Below, one piece after another: positions 23,004 to 37,210 of a stretch of DNA of 64,000 nt; the first letter of the stretch is position 1, and every line of letters begins with the position of its first letter. The DNA is from Acanthaster planci (Eukaryota; Echinodermata; Asteroidea; Valvatida; Acanthasteridae), in NCBI RefSeq assembly GCF_001949145.1, contig NW_019091362.1, positions 9,254,323-9,318,322 of the forward strand, written 5' to 3'. The notes under the pieces are model-generated. The model was not told the DNA's origin. It saw only the letters and a list, made by a program, of their open reading frames with translations, and did not search any database. The position numbers and the translations under genes are program-made.

Positions 23004-24673
23004 ACTAATGCCCTGTAACCGAGTATTAAAAATGGCAATGGGGCAATGGCGAAGGTGACACAACCACTGGCAACGCATCTCAAATATTCTAGGATAAGAT
23101 TTGAAGGTTGCGTCGTGAAGTGAGCAGAGCAAGTTTAGCAGTAGCACCAATATGTAGCAATTCTCGTTTGTGAGTTTGTGGGGGTCTGAAAAGAACCGTG
23201 AGAAAACTCAGGGTAGGCCAAATGCTGTGTCTGGCGTCAAGAGATATTTATTTTTGATCAAAAGTGTATAGCTAGACATAATAGGAAAAGACAAAAAGAG
23301 TACTGACCACGAAAATTCCACGATTTGAAAAAGCTATGATACCGGAAAAAGTTTGATCCTTTGGCGAATATGAAATCATCAATCGAAATGAAGTTGGACA
23401 TGTCACTTTATTGCAGTGTAATTTAAGGGAAGTGTACTTACCGACCGGTGGACTTTCGAAATCGAAGTGCTTTCGGATTGTTGGGCGATTGTGAAATGTT
23501 CATGATTGTGAAATGTTCATGAGTGTTTGATCGGAAACAATACCTTCAGACGTTAAAGATTAAGTGCATTATTTGTCAAAGTTTGTGCACTGTGTTCCTT
23601 TGAGGCAACAAAATTACTGAAAATCTAAAGAAGGTGCCTGACGAAAAAAAAGATACAATTTCAGCTCGGTAAATACTTTATGTTCCGAGAAAAACAATAT
23701 TTTAGGATTTCAATTTCAGTTGCTAAGTCATGTTTTGAATTGTGCCCGTGAATCCAGCATCTCAGACATGCTTTCCCGTTTATTCCATAAAAATTGTCAA
23801 CGCTTGCGTGTATGCTTCTAAGGGCAATTTTCCCAAAGGACTGATGCGTCTTTCGACTACAGAGCTATGACTTCGACGCATCGTTTGTTATGGCCTTCTT
23901 TCACTGTTTTCTTCAAAATGACAACTTTCTAGAAAGACTGATTTCACAGAGAGTTTAGTCCCATAACTTTCTTCAAACTAAGTATGCTTTGCAACGAAAA
24001 ATCATGAGTTACTTTTTGAATCGAATTGCAAATGATGGATTGTGCAGACAGTCACGGAAGTGTTCACTAACTTCACTGTAAAAAATTATTCAAAGGCGAA
24101 TCAGGGGAGGGGGCAAAGGGGGTCACGCCCCCCCAAAAAAAAACGAGAACAAAGTGATTTATACATGTATATAACTCTACGTTTTTGGTTGTCTACCCTT
24201 CCAACACAAATGCGTGAGAAGGCCACCAATGTAGCCTCTCGCCCCAGAAAGGTCATAAAAGGTAATATAAAAAACTGAACATTTTTGCGAGGTGGCCGCA
24301 AGTGCTGCCTCGTGTACCGGTTTGCCCAATATACGTACGAGAAAAAGGAATGTCCAAAATATAAATTAATACATAATGCTAGTGCCGTTCGATGGAAATA
24401 TGAGAAAACAATATAAAAAACCCAAACTTTTTTGGGGGAGGATGATAGAGGGCGCTTGACTAATATGCTCACATTTTAGTTCACTCACGCGGTACGGAGC
24501 TTATGTTTACGGTCATGACGGTCGTGCGCCGCAAAGCGAAGGTACAAAGCGTAATAAAGTTAGTTACTGGCTTGTATATGATAGAAATGTGAAGTATCAT
24601 TAAGATTAAGATGACAAGTGTGCTGTAGTGGTTTATCATGAGGGATGATCTGTTGCCCAAATGAAAATAAACT
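23004..24673. other. Intergenic region between GPCR and tensin-like gene
   Basis: No gene is recognised. It contains a perfect 17-base tandem duplication (GATTGTGAAATGTTCAT at 23487-23503 and 23504-23520), and a G/C-run element near 24104-24146 (GGGGGTCACGCCCCCCC) that may be part of a MITE. The segment 24480-24660 precedes a candidate first exon and may hold its promoter. Confidence 0.5.
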
Positions 24674-24811
24674 ATGAGTTGGTCAGACGGTCGAGAACTT
24701 CGAGGACGCCGCGACTTGGCCCGTAGATTGGAGACTCGATGGGGTAACCAGCTGGGTAGCTACGGACAACTGTCAATAAAGGAATATGACTCAGACGATG
24801 GTCCAGACGTG
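24674..24811 (+). CDS. Candidate first coding exon A of the tensin-like gene
   Basis: ATG at 24674 opens 46 codons with a charged, coding-like composition: MSWSDGRELRGRRDL, then ETRWGNQLG, then KEYDSDDGPDV. A consensus donor GTAAGA follows at 24812, leaving phase 0. Phase 0 is what the C1-domain exon at 57799 requires. I do not recognise a domain in it. It could instead start a different gene whose other exons are unrecognised or outside the window. Confidence 0.55.
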
Positions 24812-27800
24812 GTAAGATATACATTGAAAATAAATATTATACAATCCCTCTTTCATTACGTACTTCACAATATGTCTGTGAATTAAACAACTTCACAGTC
24901 GGGAACTGTCAGTCATGGGGCGAGTCTGAGAATATTACGTGTTCACTTTTCGTCTGTTGAGTCTGTGGTGTCTACAGCCCAAGAACTTGGGTAACGGCTA
25001 ACTGAGAGCCAGCAAGGGCCTTTTCCGGCCCCCGTATGGTACAACCTGTTGAATTACCTTGTACAATTTTGATAAATGAAGCTCTTTTTTGGCAGCGCCG
25101 TAGGCAAATTCTTAGCGAAATTCTGAAATCAGCTAGGACATGTAGGAAGAATCCTGGAAAGAGTGACATACCTGGACATCTCTTGAGACCCTACAGTACA
25201 TGTGAATGTAAAAACCCTATGAGACGGCTAAAAAACTCTAAGTGTTTGCTTCAGAAATCGTTCCATACTTTTCTAAATTTTACTTAATCGCTCTTTGATG
25301 GCCGATAAACCAGTGCGGGGATGATGTCCACATGTGCAACTCTTTCCAGAGTTCTTTTTGACCATGGCACCACAATTTTCAAGTGTCACACCAACATGTT
25401 AAAGGAGCGCCTGCTTAAGATCAATAGGAATGTTAGTGAAGAAAATGGGTTCAGTACATTTGGAATTCTTTTCTGATTAAACCTACATACTGTATGTGTA
25501 TACATGTACATGTACCTCTTCCTGCAGTGGAAAAATAATTTTTTCCGTTTACATCTGCATGTACACGGAACTACAAACTGTTCCACCGGGCCCGTCGCAA
25601 GGGGGGCAGGGGACCAGGTCCCTCTGGCGGTAAGCTGCCCCCCCCGTCAATAAAAAGCATAAGCATGAAAAATATACAGTATTTTGTTCCTGTGATGAAC
25701 ATGTACATGTATGCATGTGTCCCCCTTACCTGATACTGTGGCCCCCATAATGCCTGAAGCTGGCAACGATGCTGGTTCCACTTGCAAGTTAAAAGCCCCG
25801 TTTTTAAAGTACACCGACATATACATGTACGTGTACCTAGCAAGGGGAAAAGTAAGGGCATTCCTACATGTACATGTTGAGCGTGTACATGTACCGATAT
25901 GCAGTTGAAATATTGGCCCAGCAATTTGTCAGGGTGTGACACGTCAAATGCCATGACTACTTTTCCCTTGCTGCTCCAGTAGTAAACATAAATATTTGAA
26001 ACTACCAGTAGTAATCAATTTGAGGAACACACTTTATGTCAAGGTGTGGAAGATGCACATGGCAATGACGATATAGATCCCAAGTCCCTAAATTGGCGAC
26101 CTACATGTACATGTATTGTCAAGTTTGATTGATTTTCAAAGTAAGTGAAGAAATAAGGGACATGGCGACTACACTGCTGTTAACGTTAGTTACACCCCTA
26201 GCCCTGGTGGACTCCCTGACTGTACTACATTGCGGAGGGATTAGTGTAATGAAAACTGGTGTCCAACGTGGGCTAGTTGCATCCCGAACAATGTATACAT
26301 GTACATTACTAGTGCACTGCACATGCCTGACCATACAACTTGGTTCACGTGTATTGTACATTTATACATAAACATGTACCGTGTGGTGAGGTTTTAAAAA
26401 CGTCAGCGTGTAAAACCTTATAGCCTTATGGTTCGTAAAAATACTTCCCATGTGTTCCTGACTAGCTGGGAGTTGCCTTAGTATTTGTGTATCTTCCCAG
26501 TTGCATTTTGGTCAACTGCAGTACAGTATATTGACATCAACTTGTAATTGAAAAGAAAAACTGTACACTTTTTACATCAAGCACCAGGGTTCCAGCTGGC
26601 AGTACTGTAAACAATAGCCAAAGTGGTATTACCCTAGTACGTAAATGCTCATTTTGTAACCTTTCTCTTGTTTTGAAGTGCCGACTAGAATACCTGTTCA
26701 TGATGTACTTCAAACTCCACCAATTTACTAGTCCACAGTCATGGTCTTCTGCCCGTTTTTTAGCAATTAATCACTTACAGAGAGAGAGAAAAAAAATCAA
26801 AACGTTAAGTCAGTTCTTCTTGGAACCGTACACAGTTTGGACTCCACAAGAAAATATCCCATTCACCATCTAGACCATACATGTATTTGTACAGTGTAGA
26901 ACAGTCCTTTGAAGCACTAGGCTTATTAAGAAAAGAGAAACTTCAACAATTTGGTATCTATGCTAATGAACATTTTTATATTCCTGAACCAAAGCTTGAC
27001 GTCATCTAAAGCCTGATGGCATCTAAGGCAGAACAGAAGTGTCTCCCTAGCTCTTTGTACATGTACAATACATTTACATGTAGTAGGGCCTACATAGTTC
27101 CACTGTTTACTTGTTTATCATGTTAAACAGCTGGTCTTGACAATAGAAATGGCCGATGTTCCTTCAAACCTTTGTTGGTAGGTATTTTTGAAGTGGTACG
27201 TTTAAAAAGTTTTCTTATAAATGCTCTTTTGCTGAGGGGTTCGTTTTGTGACACCACCAAAACACCAGTAGTCCCCTCTACTGTACATGTAAAAAGTATC
27301 AATTGATGAAAGATTTTCTAAGAATGGAAAAACTACTTGTAACAGATTTTTCTAAGAATGGAAAACTGACCCTTTCTCATCATTTTTCATTAAAAATAAG
27401 TGTACGGGTAGCGTAGGTGAAGGTATTGTAACACATTCATACATGTACTAATGTGTGCACAAGTGTACTGTACATTGTAGAGCTGATTGCTGAATGTCCA
27501 GTGCATGTTTCTGTTATGTGTACCATGTAGCTAGTGGCTTGTATGATGCACACCATACAAAGTAACGCCTGATGGTAACTGATCTACATACATGTATGGA
27601 CTTTGTTCAGTAGCATACATGAAATTTCAATAGGATCCATTACTTGTTTACATATTAAATAAACCGATCTAGAGCTGTGATAATTTGTTTAAGAATTATA
27701 ATAGTGGTTTTTTTTTGGTTGTTCTTTTTACCTTAATATTTGTCTAACAAATTGCTTTTTTTAATTTCACTGAATTTCTTGTTACGTGGTACATGTATAT

Positions 27801-29058
27801 CGAATATTGGTATAGATCTCTGGTAAACGTTTAGTGCACTCTTTGTTTGGTACATGTGGGATATTATTGAAACAGAAGCCGGCTCTTTTGAACAACAATG
27901 AATGACATCACAGGTAGAGAATGTCAACTTTGGCCTTCGTTTCAAGTTCCTGTGTCATACCAGTACATGTACAGTACCTTGCTTTTGTAACAATCTTGCA
28001 CTGCAGCAGTAGTTCTTTTTTTTTCTCTAAGCTTTGCTCGGAGACATTTTCATATGTAGGACATGCCAATCACGGTACCACTTTTTACAAATGCATGGGA
28101 TAATCAGGCAGCTAACTGGTTCAACTTGAAGGACAATAACCTACACGTACACTTTTCTCCAAATAACAATGCACATTTTGGAAGTGGGCCAGCCCCCCTG
28201 AGCCGTGCAGTGTAGCCTAACACTTTGCAATAATTGTGCTTTGAGTTTGGGCAGTGGTATGAGCAGAGGTACAACATTGGAATTGAGTCAGCTCCCGAGC
28301 AGTTGTTGAGCAACAGCAAACCACTTCAAGTCCTGTCGTCGATGTTCTCGCCTGCTACGTGGGAAACAGATCCGTGCTTGTGAATGATACCTACACTCTT
28401 CAACTCATCCCAGGAGCAACGCCATCTGCAGGAAAAATGGCCCTGGGTGTCAGAAGATTGGAAGGAAGGATTATCTTGGGACTGTCTTCTAATTAGTTCT
28501 CAGGGACTGAAATACCCTGTACTTTGTAATGTATTCCTTCCCATGCTCTTTCCTCACGCTGACAAACATTGGACCTGGGCATGTTTTAACATGGATGAAT
28601 AATTTATGATGCGTTTTCTTTAGAGATTCTTGCTGAATCTGATGTACTTTTGATCTCAGGCCCTCCCATCTCACTAAGAAGCTCTCCTGGATCTGACTGA
28701 GCAGCTCTTGTCTCAAGAATTCTTTTCACAGTATTGTTTGAAACAATTTGTTTGCCATTGATGGTTAACTTTTCAACAATCCTGGAAGTATGTTATGGAA
28801 CCTTGTTTTTCAAGGCTTTTAAAGCCATGGGGTGCATCATAAAAAATGTAGACAACATATAAAACAGACAAACAAACAACTGAACAAGCAAACTTCATAA
28901 GTCGCAAAGGCATAGAAAAGGCACACGTGAATGTACATGTACATGGTACTTTCAGAATCAGCAAATCAGTTGTTGGGCAGTTTCCGTGTGAATCTCTGTC
29001 CTGTATACATGCATATTGAGGGTCAACATTGCTTCTTGGACACCTTGAATCCGGCACA
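24812..29058 (+). other. Intron or upstream DNA between candidate first exons
   Basis: No further exon is recognised. The stretch is rich in TACATGTA words (for example 25503-25513 and 25693-25712) and carries a G/C-run repeat near 25588-25650 of MITE-like look. Confidence 0.5.
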
Positions 29059-29217
29059 ATGAGCTCTTATCGATACTACCTGGTTGAAAGCGACAACACA
29101 GAGGGAGTCCAAGATACCCAGAATGGAATGACGTATTTTCTCCCTCCGGACACGGAGCAGCTGTTCACGCTTCAGCCTCGTTTTTGGAAGGATGAAAATG
29201 AGGCGTGCAACCTCCAG
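29059..29217 (+). CDS. Candidate alternative first coding exon B of the tensin-like gene
   Basis: ATG at 29059 (A at -3) opens 53 codons with coding-like codon use: MSSYRYYLVESDN, then NGMTYFLPPDTEQLF, then FWKDENEACNLQ. The donor GTAATA at 29218 leaves phase 0, compatible with the C1 exon at 57799. No convincing acceptor lies just upstream, so it looks like a first exon with its own 5' UTR and promoter rather than an internal one. No known domain is recognised. Confidence 0.5.
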
Positions 29218-31244
29218 GTAATAGTGGACTTGGGAACCGTTTTGAGCATTTGGGGACATACTTCTTCCATGATTTGTAGGAAGTACTGGTAACTACATGT
29301 TTGTTTGCCCTTAAGATAATGCACCTGTGTAATGGTCATTCGCACATTGTACATGTACATGTAGTTCATGTACCTGTACGCACAATGTAACATGTATGTA
29401 CATGTACATTTAATTTGGTTCAAGAATGGGTATTTGACTGCAGCTCTCCCAAAGTACAGTTGAAATCGAAATTAAGTGGACGATGTGTGGTTTAATATTC
29501 ACATTTCAAAATGAGATTTCCAACCCACCTAAAGGCCTTCAGGTGCCAGGTACATTGATCTCCTTGGAATTTGCAATAAAATCATGTTTTTACTACATAC
29601 AGTGTACCGGTACATGTACCGGGTACCTGTTATATATTCTAACAGTGCGTACCTGGATGCGCTGATGCAGTGGTGCTTCACCAAATTTTGCCACTTCTCA
29701 TTTCTCATCAGTTAGTTTTAAAAAGATGTATCTCATAGTTAACCATTTGGGGTGGGTCATTTTTTTTCTCAGTGAACCAACTCTAGGCACAAAAATTATT
29801 TTTGGCCAAAAATGTTTAAAACAAGGTACAATGTACTGGTAGATCTACCGTACAAAGGCCATTTTTCACAATTAAATAGAAAACCATGCGCAAATGCCGA
29901 CTCTTTTTAGTTCATGAGAGTACAAGATTTGTATGATGTTTTTTTACCATAGTGCTCTCTTTTGTACATTCTGAGGCAATGCTTTGGAGTGGTACGTGCC
30001 ACGAAGACGAGCTACATGTATGGCTTACAAATCTGACTTTACCGTAACTCCAGCAGTTCAAGGAATTGATTTAATTGGACCAGTTGTTATTCCCAACAGT
30101 GCCAGTACAGATTTAATCAGTTTGCACAAGGAAATCGGATTGCTTGACCAGAAAACATACCAGAAATACAGATTGCGATTGAAGTTTCTTTTAAATTTTG
30201 TGGTGTCACCCCCTCCCCCCCAAGTATCTAATTCCCCTCTTGAAACAAACTTGTTCCTTAGACCCATATTTAGTAGCCATTTTCTGTTTCTACTGTAACT
30301 TTAGAATATTGTTAGGGTTAAAGATGGTGTACCGTCAGTGCTGGTGCATCATACTGGCAAATCATAAACAAAGTTGGGTCCAATTTAGTGTAGAGGAAGG
30401 AACATGTACATGTACATGTATGCAGGGGTACAAATACATACAGAATGTACATGTAATCTGATTGGCCTCCTTCCCTCTGGATAACTTTAACTCCGGGCCT
30501 GTTAGCTTCGCGAGAATCTGGATCTCAATCAGTGGACCCAACTCTGGTTTGCTTCATCCATTGGGGCGTACGTTCTCTGGTGTCAGTGAACCAACGACGG
30601 ATTACTGATCGAGATTCTGATCTGTGTGAAACAAACAGGCCCTCTGACTTTCCCATGACGACACTTTTCAATTCACTCCGAGATCCTTGTCACTCCTTGC
30701 AAAATATTACAGCTTGACTCTTTTGTGTCCAGCAGTAGCAACATATAATTTGTTTGCATACTTCAATGCCACCGGTTTAAAAAAGCTGCCTACTGGCAGT
30801 TGTCGAGACAACCTGCATTGCTATTCATTCCCAAGTCCTTCAAACTATTATTTCAAGTTGTTTCCCTCTCCATTGTGAAAGTTATTTCAGATCAATGCAT
30901 TCATGCAAGAACACTCCCTGGCATGTACAATTCTGCACAGGTATTTTATGACGTCTGTGCGGCTACAAAAACTGAAGGAGTTCCTAACATCAGTGGATGT
31001 TACCAATTACATGTACATGTACATGTACATGTACTTGCTCATTACGCAGTACTGTACTATATCATAGTGCTGTAATGTAACACCTGATGCAGATGAACAG
31101 CAGTGCATGTATCACCATGGAGCTATTAAACACAAGGAGTCAGCACATCAAAAGGGTCAATGATGGCCACCGCAAGCCCTGCACGTGCTGCAAGGACAAA
31201 ACAAATTTTGCGCCGCTTGTGGGCTACAAGGAATTCTTGGAGTT

Positions 31245-31287
31245 GCATTTGCAAAGGATCATGGGTACCATGATCCTTTGCAAATGC
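31245..31287. repeat. Perfect palindrome, 20-base arms with 3-base centre
   Basis: GCATTTGCAAAGGATCATGG at 31245-31264 and its exact complement at 31268-31287 flank GTA. The arms may extend weakly outward, since CAAGGA occurs at similar distance on both sides. A second small hairpin (AGACGG-AAA-CCGTCT) sits at 31305-31319. Confidence 0.9.
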
Positions 31288-33270
31288 TCAACATGGCCTC
31301 CTTGAGACGGAAACCGTCTTAAATTTCAATAATTTTAGTGATTGTTCTGATATTCCAATGACAATGAAAGTATCGTTACGTCTTTACATTCCAAAAACGT
31401 CTCTCTTAACAATAAACAGAAATACTAGCTAATACAAACTCCCAAAAAAATACGCACAAGAAAACTGAGAGAATGTCGCTGGTCCAGAGGAAAATAAAGA
31501 AACACACAAAAACATGGGAAGATTCGTTGTCCTTTCTGTCATTGTCCACAACTGTCTCGGCATGAAACCTCATCACGTTGTCAAACATTCTTTTAACCGT
31601 AGGAACCACTAGGATTGCGACTTATGGTATAAATGTCGCAGTTCATATTTTGGGTATTTGTTCTCTACCACTGGAAAAATGGCGTACATGTAACTGACTT
31701 TAAAAATGTCTGACTTTTGCCAAATAACCTCCGTTGATTTGGAATTTTCAAGCGCATCTGGAGTGATCACTCGCTGACTACTGAAGAGAACTGCGCATCC
31801 TCTCCATGCATCTTTTCCACCATTTATTTCCTCCTGTATGCAGAAGCAAAACACAGCGAGTATGTGGGTTACCAGCTACCTGGCGGTGTACACTGTGTAC
31901 AAAAAATGTCTAAGGGTCTTCGACACTGGGGCCGGTAACTGTGCCTTGCCTATGGAACCGACCAGAGCAGTTAATCGGATTACGGTCTGTGGGGACTTTG
32001 TTCGTACTCCTTGTGTTTGATAGCTCCGTGGTATCACTTAGACCACAGCCAATTACTTCAGAGCATGAATTCCATTCTTTTTATTTTGTCAGTTCTTTCT
32101 TTCTTTGTCATAAACTAGCAAATGATGTTCACTTACATGTACATGTACATGTACACACTTTCCAGCATTTTACCCTTCACAGTTCATTGGTCAGTTTCTT
32201 GTGAAAAATTGCAGGTACTCAAATATAAATCTACATGTGAAAGGATGGTGTACATGTATATATATGCAAGCATGGTACATGTATAAATTCATGTACTGGA
32301 TACTGTGTGAACACATGTTCAGTGTACTGGCCTTGTGCCTGCCTGAATGCCAGATTTCTGAGGCTTTGCTGTGAAGGTAAAGGGGAAAAGATTCCCTTAT
32401 TCAACGGTTGCCATGCAATTATTTAATTTACCTTGTTTTTCTTTGCCCAGGTGAACTTTTTCAGGGGAAAAAGTTAGCCTGAAACATGATTTTTACACAA
32501 CTTCTAATCTTGCTCCGGTGCTAGTCGACGGATGAAGCTGGAGCATTGAGACTCTGCTTGTTTATAGCCATGGCATAACTTTGATCTTTGCTGCTGGCCC
32601 ACCATGTCAGCTAATCAGATACGACATTTCTGATTAAATCTGCCTGGCCAGAACCATTGACATGATCCCCCTGGAGTAATTGCTGGTAATTTCAAATATG
32701 TCGGGTCCCCTCATGAGCGACACAGATCACGTTCACAGAGATTCCCTGTTGGCATTCAGAAAATCTTTGGGTACTGTGTGTTAGGCCTACATGTGGGTTG
32801 GTCAGGACTATGTTGCGGAATCAAATAGTAAGCACATTAGGTCCCACGTTTTCAGTCGGTGGCTCCCAGAAATCAGCCTGCAATGTTCGTACGTGTATGT
32901 GTGTCTTACTGGCATGGGCATCAATTGCTTTCAAAAGGGGGGGGGACATAACCTTGATAAGAACTAATGCAAGCGCGGAGCGAAGCACAAAGCCCAAATG
33001 GCATGGGATCCTGGGCCAGCTTAAGGGCCCTGGAAAATTTCTGTTGTGTGATCTGAGGCAATTTCTGACTGCTTTAAGTATTTTTAAGCAACTTATGCTT
33101 CATTGTACAATTATTTCATTTTAAGAATAATATTTTTTCTTTGAAAATGTAGGCCTATGTAAGTTTGGAACCCTTTTGCTCATCATTCCCAATTTTTCCC
33201 CCTAAAGAGGAAAGAATTTGGCACATATAAACAGCTAATCTGGAAAATGAATCAAATGTACATGTAGGCC

Positions 33271-33372
33271 TACTTCCCTCCAGGTAAATTTTATTCAGGG
33301 TCCGGAAGAAATGAAGGGGGGAGGGGCCAAACAATACGATGCCCCCCACACTTTGAATTGACACCCATGCCT
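33271..33372 (+). repeat. Dispersed G-run repeat, family D copy 1
   Basis: It shares TTTATTCAGGGTCCGGAAGA, a G-rich centre and AATTGACACCCATGCC with the element at 35425-35538. It looks like a short non-autonomous element; ends are not defined. Confidence 0.5.
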
Positions 33373-35424
33373 CCTAGAGTGGTGATAAATTATCATGAAT
33401 GTCTTGTTGACATAACTTCAATTGATGATGGTTATTTATCACTGATGTTTTTAAAATGCTGTGTCATCTGTTGCTATACATTTGTACATGTAGATTAATT
33501 TACGAAAATGATCACTATATTATTAACCGGAAAGAGACATGTGCGTATGCCGAGGCCCATGTACCGGTACGTATGTACCTCAATAATCCCAGTTACTATT
33601 GTTATTAAGAACCGTAATTCATGTGCCAACCCTGGGTGAGATTCCAACCAAGGTTGCTGTTTTTGAGAGTGAGGAAAGTGTCATTGTACCAACCTTACCT
33701 CCCAGACATGTGCACACAATACACTGTACATGTACCGGTACATTAGACAGAAAATGTAACAATTGTAACCGTAAACAGTAAAACGTGACTTGTTTGCATT
33801 GCTGCACATGCAAAAGGAAACACATGTACCTTGTACATGTACATGTACCAGTATATTCAATAAAAGGAAATGTGTACAACATGTAAGCAGTAACTGTCAT
33901 TCAGACTGTGTCTTAATACATGCACCTCCGGTACATATTACCGACAACTCTTTACTGTGTAAAGAAGTTTATAAAATTTATTTGTTTTATGGTTAAATGC
34001 TTTGTGAAGACCTGTGATTGCCAAGTAAACTCTATGTATCATTCCATTGGTTACCAAGCCAGTGAATCAAGAGCTGTGTCCATTTTTGTATTCATTGCAC
34101 TGTTTACAAAATGCCAACCCATTGGTAAATTCAGCACTGGTACTCTCTTGTTGCCGACTTATTAGATTCTGTGTGCCATCAATCATTTAAGGAAAGTCTA
34201 AATTTCCAGTATCCATATACATGTATGTTTGAATCACATGCAGTGCACGTGTTTACATTGTACATGTACAATGCACATGAGAGTACGAACGAGACATGCC
34301 ATAGTTTGTCACAGAGGAACTGTGGGGAGACCTGTTCAGTCTTCAACAGTCCGTGATATTTGACTGAGGGGGAGATTAAAAAAAAATCCAATTAAAGGCA
34401 CAAAAAGCCCCGGAGTCTGAGATAGGTGTTAAGAAAGCTCGGCAAAATGTTGAATGTACTGACTCTGGGCACCTGCTAAAATGCTGTTATGCTCGAACCA
34501 GGAGTTGCATATGGTTTGGACATTTTGAATAATCACGACCTCAAGTGAAGTTAATTCTGCCTTACAGGTACAAATTCCTGTGAAAGAGCTTTCACTTGAA
34601 AAATTCAGAGCTTTGTCACTCAAAGTTAGTGTGTCCCATTTTGTTCACTCAAATTCTTTATGTGCATGAACATACATGTACAACAGCAAATGTTGAAATG
34701 ATGGAGTGCATTAAACTGTAATGAAAGGGCATTAGTCCATTTAATTTTTTGAAATGAATTTCTTTGTAGTTTCACAGTTCTTGTTTGATTTACATGTATC
34801 AAGTGCCATTTACTCCTAGAACCGTTTTTATTTTCATCCTTCTTTATTCATTTCAATAGAACTTGTAAATTACATTAATACAGTGCTGTATGGCAAGCAT
34901 CAACTTCATACATGATGTAAAGTACACTGCCCCCTGCCATTGCTTTGTGTCCTGTTAGATGAAATAAAAATTGTTGCACCCCTTTTGCCTGGAGTCTGAG
35001 GTTAGGTTTTGGGTAATGAAACTAAAAAACAGGTTCATGCCTTGATCTGTTACGGTATATTCATGGACATGTACAACTGGGTCTCTTGGTTGGCATCACA
35101 GCTACTGAGCTAGCCCTGGCATTGGTTACGTAATGTGCAGTAAGGGTGTGAACCGCCCTTCAAAAGTGAGTTGGATTTACACGTACATGTACATGGAAAT
35201 GTGCAAGCGGGAAGTGCTAATCCCATCACAGTATTGGGTCCAGAGCCCTTGAGTGAGAAAAAGTTTGGATTGTGAATGGTTTATATTGCAATATGAAGCA
35301 ATGTCTGACCATTTAAACTAATTTACATGTATTTTAGCAAATACTTCAAGGCAAGATTTCTATCATTTTTCATGTAATTTTTATCTGCAATATGAATCTG
35401 ATGGAGCGGTAACCTACTCCCCCT

Positions 35425-35538
35425 ACTTTTTTTATTTAGGGTCCAGAAAAAAAGTTGAGGGGACAAATGATAAGATATCCTCCCCAAAAGTGGGGATGAC
35501 ATTGCCCACCCGTCCCCCGTCAATTGATGCCCATACCT
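35425..35538 (+). repeat. Dispersed G-run repeat, family D copy 2
   Basis: It shares TTTATTTAGGGTCCAGAAAA and CAATTGATGCCCATACC with the copy at 33271, in the same orientation about 2.1 kb away. Confidence 0.5.
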
Positions 35539-37129
35539 GTACGTGGCATACTGTATGAACCTTTCATTGCGTGTACATGTATAATTATGCTTATACAGTT
35601 GCACCATACTCTTACACATGTACACGTACTACACGTAGTACCCCCCCTGTACCGGTACATTGTGGGCCCCAAGCATGCGGAATATAATCTTTTGAGAACA
35701 TTAACCCCGCGTTCCTTGTTAAAATACATGCACATGTACATGTACTTGCCACAGACCACAGACTTCCGTCTCCCTACACCTGATCCTTCCTTGTTGGGGA
35801 CCCTTGGGCTCTCGACTTGGGGGGATGGCAAAGGAATTGTGTTGGACATCTGTACCCTTTGACTTCATTGTAATCACACACCCAATAATGTATTGGTTGC
35901 CAGTGAAGGTGCACTTAGGGGAACAAGCGGGTGCGTTTTTCAACAGTGGAGATTGAATGAGCTCACTTGTGCCAGGATACATGTGAGTATTCCACAGGAA
36001 GAGAAATACATTCCTGAAGGAAATGGCTCACAGTGTGTTGAATACTGTGCATTTCTGGGACTTTAAGACCTGCATCTGACAAAGTCATCAAGAAACAGCG
36101 CACTTAAGTTTCATACACGTTCATTCAAGGGAGTAACAAGTTCAGATTTTTACATTGTGTAATATTCTGTGACCCTGGTTGTGCAATGTTGTCTTTTAAA
36201 TAGTAAATGGACATCAAGTGACCGCGAACAGTACATGCGGTACATGACTTGTGCAGTACATTACTACAGCCAACTCTACAGATGCTCTATGCTGCAAGGT
36301 GCACAAAGACCACTTGACATCCTCAGCGCTGCTAACACATCACAAGTTAACAAAAAAGTTTGTGGGCAGATTTCCGTTGAAAAGGTCCAAAGTAGAGTTT
36401 GCAGACTGCTTATTATTCAAACTGAAAATATGAACAGTATTCAGTGAGAATATGCATGTAATTGATACTCATACACATGATCTATAGACCACGTACCAGT
36501 ACAAACAAAATAGCTGGAAAAAACATGGGCTCAACATCGGCAACTAAAAAGTTCTGCATAGGCATAAAATTCTGTTGAAATTAATAAGATGAAGCTGGTG
36601 CATTTTTATCTGAACTGGATGACGAAACCAAAATCTGCAGGCACATGTACGGTAATATGTAGTGTACTCGTGTATAAATCCTGAGCTTTTGTACATGTAC
36701 CCGGTACTAGTATCATGCACAGTTGTTTGTATGTACCTGTACATAATGTGTAGACCTGTTGTCTTGTGCCTACATTATTCACGAGTACATGTCTCATATT
36801 GTCTGGATTTGGCACTTTAGTGTATGATCAAGTTGTCATCAGTTCCTTGCTCAACTCAATTAGTCCAGACCCCTGTTATCATCAAGATCCCATCTGAGCA
36901 AAGACTCTCTGATGTAGAACACACAAGCCAGCTTGTAGCTGATGTGACCTGCGATGACAGAACTGCACTCCTTTGCCTGGTAGTTTGTTTGCTAGCCTCC
37001 GCCGTGCATCAACACTGGGAAATGAGAGGAGAGAACGGTTCTTTGGGCCTCTCTGAGGACATGTGGATAACAAGATCAGCGCCCACTGATGCAGATACTA
37101 CGATGCAACATTGAACACAGCTTTATTCA

Positions 37130-37210
37130 CTAGGGAATCTGGGTTGTGTCCTTGCAAGTTTGATCCATGGTTCTTTATGTCCTTAAGCAAGACATTTTAC
37201 ATACATTTGG
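37130..37210 (+). repeat. SINE-like module
   Basis: CAAGTTTGATCCATGG followed by TGTCCTTAAGCAAGACATTTTAC is the common B-box plus 'TCCTTGGGCAAGGCACTTTAC' arrangement of a widespread repeat. A better copy lies at 49540-49600. Confidence 0.4.

Noticed and set aside
28384-28602. Possible exon with text resembling TLQLIPGATPSAGK
   Set aside because: Different frames look equally plausible, no consistent splice sites, and no domain.
36824-37114. 96-codon open frame with mixed composition on both strands
   Set aside because: No domain recognised and no clear splice pair; not enough to call an exon.
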